A stretch of DNA of 64,000 nucleotides, taken from positions 13,592,886-13,656,885 of the forward strand of contig OY987236.1 in the NCBI GenBank assembly GCA_963920705.1. Reading direction: 5' to 3'. Positions 56,910 to 64,000 of this stretch are shown one piece after another. Position 1 is the stretch's first letter, and each line of letters begins with the position of its first letter. The notes below the pieces were generated by a model. The model searched no databases. It saw only the letters and a program-made list of their open reading frames with translations, and was not told the origin of the DNA. Source of the DNA: Odiellus spinosus (Eukaryota; Arthropoda; Arachnida; Opiliones; Phalangiidae). Both the position numbers and the translations under genes were made by a program.

Positions 56910-57221
56910 TAACTTATCCTTTAAATAGGCCTAATCCACCAGTAAAAAAGATTTACTATCAAATATTAAACTAGAAATCAATCTTGAATTTCTTCGCATT
57001 TGTGGTTCATCGACCAATGGAATGTCTCATGGAGTTCTCGCTTTAACGACGGGTGTCATTGGTCGAGATCCCCATCAATGTGAATCCAGCTAAGCCTATT
57101 TTAAGGGTTTTAAATTGATTTCTAGTTTAATATCTGTTTGTGATTTTTTTTTAATGGTGGATTTGGCTTGTTTAAACGATAAGGAATCGGTAAAACTCTT
57201 TAGGTTGCATTCTCCCTTTAA
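56910..57221. mobile_element. Family D element, right end complete
   Basis: Includes CCTAATCCACCAGTAAAAAA, the core with CGACCAATGGAATG, GTGAATCCAGCTAAGCC and the right terminus AGGTTGCATTCTCCCTTTAA. The left end abuts foldback N. Confidence 0.8.
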
Positions 57222-57712
57222 TGAAAAAACCACCCCAAAAAACTTAAGCCTTCTTTTTTACTATAAGGAACTTAACTCTTCCGTCACGAAAACAAGTTGC
57301 GTAACTACCGTGACCCAATGCAGACCATCTTGTTTTATATTAAAACTGTGGGTGTGCATTGGCACGAAAGGAAATACTTTGTATCCGAGAAAATTGTTGC
57401 TTTAGCATCAAATGTAAGCTTTAAGGTTATCGATTTTCTATATATTTCTGCCCACTTCTCTACTTTTTCCAGACGTCTTCTACGCTTATACTTACTTTAA
57501 TAACAATTATATTACAAAAAATTCCCTATCCTTGCATAAATTTTGTTATTTTTAGCGAGACTTTTAGACAAAATTTTAAAATGGAAATTTCTGGTGTCAA
57601 AAGTGGGATTACAGAATGAATACTTCAGCTTGGTTCGCCATAATTCGTGGTTCCGTGTCGCGGAATTAATTGAAATTGATGACTCGCACGCTTTTGGGGA
57701 CTCGCATCTTTT

Positions 57713-57713
<1 letters not shown>

Positions 57714-57760
<47 letters not shown>
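57714..57760. repeat. (TA)n microsatellite
   Basis: More than 20 uninterrupted TA units. It generates the IYIYIY frames on both strands. Confidence 0.97.
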
Positions 57761-57763
<3 letters not shown>

Positions 57764-58251
57764 TATGAAGGGTTGCGAGGAGTGCTGTTGGAAAATTTGA
57801 TTTTAGAAACACGTACGACCGCTGTCCAAGTTTTATCCCACGCCATATTTTTAAACCTATCTTTAGTGTGTAATTCACAAAGCTACAAGCTTTAATAAAA
57901 GCGAAACGACAGATTTGTTATTCGAAAATAAACGCAAAGTTTGTAGGACATCTTCCACTTTAATTTGTCATTGCGTAACAAAGGATACCCTTTATATACT
58001 ATGATGTGTTGATTTTATATTATGAGGGAGGCTAGCTTTTCGAGTGCTGACGTATTTGTATTAGAATAAAAAATTGTACATTTGTACTTCAATCAATATA
58101 TGATACAAATAAGAAACAACGAAAGTTTTCTTGCGCTCAAGTGTCGAAAGTTAAATTAGCTCAAAACTCGACTGTAGTTTCGACTACCTTCATGGTATAA
58201 TTACTCTCGATCGAGGGGTTAACCACTTTTGAAAAATATGTACTCTGATTC

Positions 58252-59646
58252 CAGATTTCGTAGTGATTCTCCCCGGATTTCGTAGTGATTCTCCCCGGAT
58301 TTCGTAGTGATTCTCCCCGGATTTCGTAGTGATTCTCCCCGGATTTCGTAGTGATTCTCCCCGGATTTCGTAGTGATTCTCCCCAGATTTCGTAGTGATT
58401 CTCCCCGGATTTCGTAGTGATTCTCCCCGGATTTCGTAGTGATTCTCCCCGGATTTCGTAGTGATTCTCCCCGGATTTCGTAGTGATTCTCCCCGGATTT
58501 CGTAGTGATTCTCCCCGGATTTCGTAGTGATTCTCCCCGGATTTCGTAGTGATTCTCCCCGAATTTCGTAGTGATTCTCCCCGAATTTCGTAGTGATTCT
58601 CCCCGGATTTCGTAGTGATTCTCCCCGAATTTCGTAGTGATTCTCCCCGAATTTCGTAGTGATTCTCCCCGAATTTCGTAGTGATTCTCCCCGGATTTCG
58701 TAGTGATTCTCCCCGGATTTCGTAGTGATTCTTCCCCGGATTTCGTAGTGATTCTTCCCCGGATTTCGTAGTGATTCTTCCCCGGATTTCGTAGTGATTC
58801 TTCCCCGGATTTCGTAGTGATTCTTCCCCGGATTTCGTAGTGATTCTTCCCCGGATTTCGTAGTGATTCTTCCCCGGATTTCGTAGTGATTCTTCCCCGG
58901 ATTTCGTAGTGATTCTTCCCCGGATTTCGTAGTGATTCTTCCCCGGATTTCGTAGTGATTCTTCCCCGGATTTCGTAGTGATTCTCCCCGGATTTCGTAG
59001 TGATTCTCCCCGGATTTCGTAGTGATTCTCCCCGGATTTCGTAGTGATTCTCCCCGGATTTCGTAGTGATTCTCCCCGGATTTCGTAGTGATTCTTCCCC
59101 GGATTTCGTAGTGATTCTTCCCCGGATTTCGTAGTGATTCTTCCCCGGATTTCGTAGTGATTCTTCCCCGGATTTCGTAGTGATTCTTCCCCGGATTTCG
59201 TAGTGATTCTTCCCCGGATTTCGTAGTGATTCTTCCCCGGATTTCGTAGTGATTCTTCCCCGGATTTCGTAGTGATTCTTCCCCGGATTTCGTAGTGATT
59301 CTTCCCCGGATTTCGTAGTGATTCTTCCCCGGATTTCGTAGTGATTCTTCCCCGGATTTCGTAGTGATTCTTCCCCGGATTTCGTAGTGATTCTTCCCCG
59401 GATTTCGTAGTGATTCTTCCCCGGATTTCGTAGTGATTCTCCCCGGATTTCGTAGTGATTCTCCCGGATTTCGTAGTGATTCTCCCGGATTTCGTAGTGA
59501 TTCTCCCGGATTTCGTAGTGATTCTCCCCGGATTTCGTAGTGATTCTCCCCGGATTTCGTAGTGATTCTCCCCGGATTTCGTAGTGATTCTCCCCGGATT
59601 TCGTAGTGATTCTTCCCGGATTTCGTAGTGATTCTCCCCGGATTTC
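58252..59646. repeat. Minisatellite T4, 22/23-bp unit, about 62 copies
   Basis: The unit is GGATTTCGTAGTGATTCTCC plus CC. Blocks of 23-bp units (an extra T before the C run) alternate with 22-bp blocks, and three 21-bp units occur near 59461-59520. On the minus strand no stop occurs in any frame of the unit, producing frames of 495 and 480 codons. These read ESLRNPGRITTKSGENHYEI repeatedly and are almost certainly non-coding by-products. Confidence 0.96.
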
Positions 59647-60159
59647 ATTTAATTTGTACACCTGATTTCATCAGTGGTTAGCCCATTAAAATCATATCTA
59701 GGACTTAGCATCTAGTATACGCCAGCTTTTATTGAAAGGCGTATTCACGCTTGTTTAGTTAAATTGGAGTATTTTGTCTGCAGGCTCTTTTTCTCATTGA
59801 TTCAGCATTGCACCACACTTCCTCGAAGGTATAGAGCAAATATAAAAGAAAGGGAAAGGTTGGAGAAATAATATATTTGACCAAAAGGCACGTCCTCGTC
59901 AAGCTAATAAAGAATTTACTTGCTATCCGGAAGCTATAGAGACGTATTGCGAAAACAACAAGGTATATTAACTGTCTTTATCGTGCGGGACGTTTTCCAA
60001 TACATGTACATCCCCGATTCCTCATCGGTCTTAGTTTGAACTAAACGGGGCGTGACACCAAAAGGGCATCTCTAAATATAATATATCCTAAACCAGCTAC
60101 CTCCAGTTTTCTTGAACGGAAGTGTAAAGAAAATTCATGGAATTTAAGTCCGTTTAAAG
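59647..60159. other. Unassigned DNA between T4 and family J
   Basis: Nothing recognisable. The T4 array ends abruptly at GGATTTCATTTAATTTG. Confidence 0.4.
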
Positions 60160-60485
60160 TGAGGTTCTCACGGATTTTACATGGAATCTTATAATGAAAC
60201 TAGAGTAGAATTGTCGGAAAGATCGTTAAAAAACGATTCAATATATATATATATATACGTTATCATAGAAAAAAATACCGCAAAATATATTTTATAATCA
60301 CGCTATTTACGCAATTGTAGGCAATTGTAGAGCCTACAGTTGACTTTAACACTTTCTGACACGTAACAGAGTTGTTTTCAAGCGGTTTGTTTAGTAAAAG
60401 TACTTAATCCAGTAATTATTACCTTTCGTACAAAAATTATCGTCATGTTCCAGAAATAAACTACGTCATATATCGTATATTATTG
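60160..60485 (-). mobile_element. Family J element, partial
   Basis: Begins TAAAGTGAGGTTCTCACGG and carries the core in the opposite sense (GTAGAGCCTACAGTTGACTT, AAAAGTACTTAATCCAG). It holds CCAGAAATAAACTACGTCAT, the empty target site of the family A insertion at 14336. Confidence 0.75.
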
Positions 60486-60904
60486 AGCCTTAGCCATATT
60501 TTCCGTGTGAGTCTTGCCCTTTATGAAAACTACCCGCTTCAGTTTGGTAACTACCAGCTTCAAGTAAATAGAACGAACTTAAAGAGAAATAATAAATTAG
60601 TTTCATAAGAGAGAAAGCATGTTTGCCTGGGCCAACCATTGTTCTCGCATTAACAATAGATCCCCATTTTGTGATACCGTATTTTCTTTCTATTATGTGC
60701 CTTTTTAGTTTCATAATGGGTGAGTAAAAAAAATCAAATTTAAACTTTAAACCATTTTGTATAAGTTGTCTTTTTGGAAGGAATTTTATATAATAAGTAT
60801 ATAACTATGGAATAATAAAGATAGTGGATGCCATACTTGAGCGACATACGGCATACTTTTTATTTTTACCCCTACTTCCGACTCAAAAGAGACGACTAGA
60901 GTTT

Positions 60905-61265
60905 TAAATTGGTAAATTACCTGGGTAATAGTCATTTACGAGGTAAATTACCTGGTTAATAGTCAATTACTTAGAGATCGGGGTTTGGACTAAATAATCC
61001 ACAACTATCAGTTAATCAGTTAATCATAAAACAATAATCGGAAAATTATTCGCGATTACATTGGATTTATCATATACTTTCCTCGGAAAATTTTAAGTTA
61101 TGAATAAAGATAAAATAATTAGAAATTTTCTTTTCCAAACCCCGATATCTAAAATTACTAGGTAAATTTCTTTGGTAATAGTCATTTACTAGGTAAATTT
61201 CCTGGGTAATAGTCATTTACTAGGTAAATTTCCTGGGTAATAGTAATTTGCGAGGTTAATTACTT
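60905..61265 (+). repeat. Minisatellite T5, 31-bp unit, split by a family C MITE
   Basis: The unit TCATTTACTAGGTAAATTTC plus CTGGGTAATAG occurs about twice before and four times after the hAT-like insertion at 60972-61151. Confidence 0.9.
60972..61151 (+). mobile_element. Family C hAT-like MITE, copy 6, inserted in a 31-bp minisatellite
   Basis: Complete 180-bp copy. Flanks CAATTACT and AAATTACT are a 7/8 target duplication made from the host minisatellite unit. Satellite units continue on both sides, so the array predates the insertion. Confidence 0.92.
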
Positions 61266-61572
61266 AATGTATATGTTGAAGAATGTCCAGCGCCATGTTT
61301 TCCTGAAGACTCGCACATTATAACCTGCACATTATGCTCTAATCCCTTTTCTAAATTTTCTAATCAGGGACCGATTTCGATCGACCTGTTAACAACATCC
61401 CACTGAAGGGTTTTTTCGATACACTTCTGTTCAAATTTATTAAAGAACACACCCTTTTTCTTGTGTTATACGCAAAAAAGACGGCAACTTTACAATTCTA
61501 TAGTCCCATTAAGGAGATTAGTTGTTTCTGTACAACATAATTGATTGTGATAATGTTTTAGTTACGACTAGA

Positions 61573-61630
61573 TAGAGATCGGGGTTTGGTCAAGAAATTT
61601 CTGATTATTTTATCTTTATTCATAAACAAC
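61573..61630 (-). mobile_element. Family C hAT-like MITE, copy 7, 5' fragment
   Basis: Begins TAGAGATCGGGGTTTGGTCA and matches the family for about 58 bp, up to TTTATTCATA. Unrelated AT-rich DNA follows. Confidence 0.8.
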
Positions 61631-62059
61631 AAAAATAATTTGAATTCTGTTTAATGGTCAACTATATATTTAAAACATCGATGTGTTTTAAATAGACTTA
61701 GAGTCTACCTTTTCTAATCCTCCCATTTTAATTTCATAACATCATCTTTTAGTCCTTCATTCACGTGGAACAGACCGAGAGAGAAATTAAATTTTCCAAT
61801 ATATAAATATAGTTTCTCAAATCCCCCCCAAAGGAGTGTGTATGGTTTATAGCTGAAAAGGTCGTTATTATCCTCGGGGAGTTTCTCGCCATTTATGTGA
61901 GCCCGAACTCAATTATTATTGATTATTTTTCATCCTGAGCTAAATTAGCGATTTCCCAAGACGAGGGTAAACTATGCGCAATGAATTATGTAAAGGGGCT
62001 CTCACAAACGCGAGGGAATAGGGTTAGCTCCGTGATTTGTTCGACGCGCAGGAAATTAG

Positions 62060-62380
62060 ATGCAATCGGACTCGATTCGGGCCTCGTGAAATTGATCTCA
62101 CGACAACCTCGCGATCACAAGAAATTGGAAAAAAATATCTGTCGGGCTGTTTTATCCTATAGTGTGACGTCAATTTTACTTTTAATTTCAATATTCTCTC
62201 ACAGAATAACGAAATAAATTGAGGATAAATCAAATTTGTCAAAAATTCTCCAAATTTAAAAATTTCAATAGAATTCGAGCAAGTAAACCAATTGAAAAAA
62301 CCCTAAATTCAACAACAATGGATAATTCTTCATTATTTTATGGGATCAGTTTGAAACCGACGTCACACTATAAATAAAAC
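62060..62380. repeat. Family I fragment
   Basis: Contains GATTCGGGCCTCGTGAAATT, AGTGTGACGTCAATTTTACT and AGAATAACGAAATAAATTG blocks of family I, with the right arm lost. Confidence 0.65.
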
Positions 62381-62525
62381 CAGCCGCGCGGCTGTTTTAC
62401 CTGAAATTACGATTTTTTAGTGTTGGCGACCTCTCTGACCTTTTTACGCAACTGTCCAAAATTTGTTTTATCCTAATACGAAATAGTTCAACTCGTAGGC
62501 GTGGTATCTGTGATAAAAACTAACA

Positions 62526-62565
62526 CGTCGAATTGATTAAGAAATGCTAGTGTGACTGTAACTAT
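62526..62565 (+). mobile_element. Family A MITE, terminal fragment
   Basis: Only the terminal 35-40 bp remain: ATTGATTAAGAAATGCTAG, then TGTGACTGTAACT. It lies upstream of the candidate right-edge promoter. Confidence 0.75.
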
Positions 62566-62689
62566 ATTGTATTTATTTCTAAATAGTGAAAATGGTTTAT
62601 TTTTTAAGAAGTTCAATTTGAACAGGTGAAGGCACCTTGATAAAAGGGATAGATGGCTTTACGCCTAATAATTTGCATACGTCTTTTCG

Positions 62690-62819
62690 CTAACCCTTTT
62701 CCCTTTCTCTAAATTTCTCTATATAGGCGCCATGCAGCAACTGCTCTCTCAACCAAAACCAAAAGATTTGATGAGGTGGAAAACGACGAAAACCAAAAGG
62801 CGTTGTTTCGGAAAGCTAT
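62690..62819 (+). promoter_or_regulatory. Possible core promoter and 5' UTR of the right-edge gene
   Basis: A polypyrimidine run (CCCTTTTCCCTTTCTCT, about 62694-62710) is followed by TATATAG near 62721 and CTCTCAACC near 62745, before the candidate start at 62820. The arrangement resembles a TATA box with an initiator about 25 bp downstream, or a pyrimidine-type initiator. This rests on position and composition only. Confidence 0.25.
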
Positions 62820-62940
62820 ATGGCGAAATATATCTATAGCTCGAAACCAATTTCAACAACGTTTCGGCCTGCGACGAATATTAGGACAATTCCCTTCTAT
62901 CAAGTTCCTCCAGATGTCACAGCCGCTGGCGTGATTTTGG
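62820..62940 (+). CDS. Candidate first coding exon of an unrecognised gene, truncated by window end
   Basis: An ATG at 62820 opens a 40-codon frame plus one base that runs exactly into a consensus donor (G|GTGAGT at 62941). It begins MAKYIYSSKPISTTFRPATN and ends PPDVTAAGVIL. Codon use is richer in G and C than the surroundings. A pyrimidine-rich stretch and a TATATAG motif lie about 90-130 bp upstream, as in a compact promoter with a short 5' UTR. I do not recognise the protein. An upstream ATG at 62732 opens a 35-codon frame overlapping this start, so either transcription starts after 62732 or the real exon layout differs. The intron would be longer than 1 kb or end beyond the window. Confidence 0.5.
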
Positions 62941-64000
62941 GTGAGTTTGTATTTTAAATAACTTCTTTTTTGTTTTTCATATTTTGGAAAACGATATATT
63001 ACGTTTTATCGAATACTTAAGCTTACAATCCATATATCCGAAAGCTTCTTAAACTTCTATCTTGTTTAATTAAGAAGTGTCATTCAAATTTAATAACAAT
63101 CAAAAGAAGCGCGCAAATTGTACTTCGAGACAGAATTTTATTTCTCGACAAGAGAGTCTTAAAACGGGGAAAACTTTGTCATATATATCTTATTATATAA
63201 AGATTATATATATCTGATTATCTAATTTAAATTAAGGAAACCTAAGTTTGAAATATAAAAGTTTCGTCCTTTGAAGCGCCTTTCTTGTTGGCGTTTGTGT
63301 GGAATTTTCGCGGGAAAAAACATTCACGTTTATTATGATTTGGGCTCGTACTCGGACGCCCAATTGCAGATCTTAAGGCTCAGAGAATCTATAATACATA
63401 TAAATAAGTCTAATTTCGAGATTGACTTATAATTCGTATTTTTATCCTAATTATTCATAATTTTTGGTATATTATTTAAATTTAAACAACATTTGAAACT
63501 CGAGTTTCTTCGCCGATTTTAACCCAAATTGAGATCTTGAAGCTAGAATGTAGTAATTTAGTCGCTGTTCCTTTCAATTTAGATTAAAATATAATTATTA
63601 TATTTCATTCTAAACGGACTTCGAGAAACGTCATATTTTTATCTTCGCATTATCAGTTTTGAATGAACGCTTAATTTGTTTATTAATCAATCTCCGGATA
63701 ATTCGTATCCATTTGAGATGTTTATATAATTTGTGGTTTTATATTAAAAAGCAATTTATTCGAGAAATAATACCTAAAAAAGCCTAGCTATCAATGGATA
63801 TCCTAAGTTATTCATTATCCTATTCTTATCTCTTTCTTTTCTTTATGGACAATTCCCATAATTGTAGGTACGGTCAACTATAGCCAAGTTAGCAGCCTTT
63901 GTTTAAATTGTTTCAATCACGAATAGTTTTTCGAAAATTTAAAACGGTTTTAGAGAGGGATAATAATATTTTTTTAATAATTTCATTTTCATTCTATAAT
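62941..64000 (+). other. Probable first intron of the right-edge gene
   Basis: The DNA is AT-rich and begins with a consensus GTGAGT donor. I saw no further exon that continues the frame convincingly before the window ends, although a TTGTAG near 63868 could be an acceptor. No transposon termini of the families described here were seen. Confidence 0.3.

Noticed and set aside
57543-57878. Frames with IYIYIY runs
   Set aside because: Produced by the (TA)n microsatellite.
58161-59661. 495- and 480-codon frames as a real repetitive protein gene
   Set aside because: They exist only because the tandem unit lacks stops on that strand. Unit length changes shift frame freely, with no selection for frame.
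62732-62839. Alternative N-terminus starting at the ATG at 62732
   Set aside because: That frame stops after 35 codons and does not reach the GTGAGT donor. The ATG at 62820 does.

Overview
The window looks like gene-poor, AT-rich intergenic DNA from an animal nuclear genome, probably an arthropod. The evidence is a short interstitial run of the arthropod telomere motif TTAGG (5374-5402), spliced exons with GT-AG introns, a divergent ionotropic-receptor (IR) gene, and dense short inverted-repeat transposons. No bacterial operons, ribosome-binding sites, CRISPR arrays, rRNAs or convincing tRNAs were seen. Nearly all long open frames are chance readings of repeats.

Two pieces of protein-coding sequence can be supported. 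The first is on the minus strand at 45220-48256. Six exons join in phase into the C-terminal 449 residues of a divergent ionotropic glutamate-receptor family protein (M1, pore, M3, second ligand-binding lobe, M4). Its 5' exons are not found; a nested foldback transposon sits just upstream at 48441-49014. The second is at 62820-62940 on the plus strand: an ATG-started 40-codon exon ending in a consensus GTGAGT donor. It is probably the first coding exon of an unrecognised gene that continues past the window.

The rest is mostly repeats. Non-autonomous DNA transposon families can be defined by their terminal inverted repeats (TIRs) and target-site duplications (TSDs): family A (about 290 bp, 3-bp TSD, about a dozen copies); family C (about 178 bp, TAGAG termini, 8-bp TSD, hAT-like, seven copies); family K (about 505 bp, TAGAG termini, 8-bp TSD); family D (TTAA-flanked AGGGAG termini); family J (AAGTGAG termini, TA-flanked); and families F, I, L and M. 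Three foldback families (G, P, Q) share 7-bp TSDs. Many copies are nested, so relative ages can be read: A entered D, I and J, and B and G later entered A.

Five minisatellite arrays are present: a 40-bp unit at 9.25-9.94 kb, a 22-bp unit at 19.07-20.18 kb, a 31-bp unit at 34.3-35.1 kb, a 22/23-bp unit at 58.25-59.65 kb, and a 31-bp unit at 60.9-61.27 kb that is split by a family C insertion. There are also GATCGA-rich degenerate repeats and AT, CT and poly(A)/poly(T) tracts.

Layout: 1-9 kb repeats and unassigned AT-rich DNA; 9-20 kb arrays with A, C, D, E, I and O elements; 20-31 kb nested A/D/F/G/P elements; 31-43 kb the 31-bp array, GATCGA repeats and J/E elements; 43-50 kb the IR gene enclosed by transposons; 50-62.6 kb hAT, foldback and satellite DNA; 62.7-64 kb the start of a second gene. 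No multi-gene system was found.
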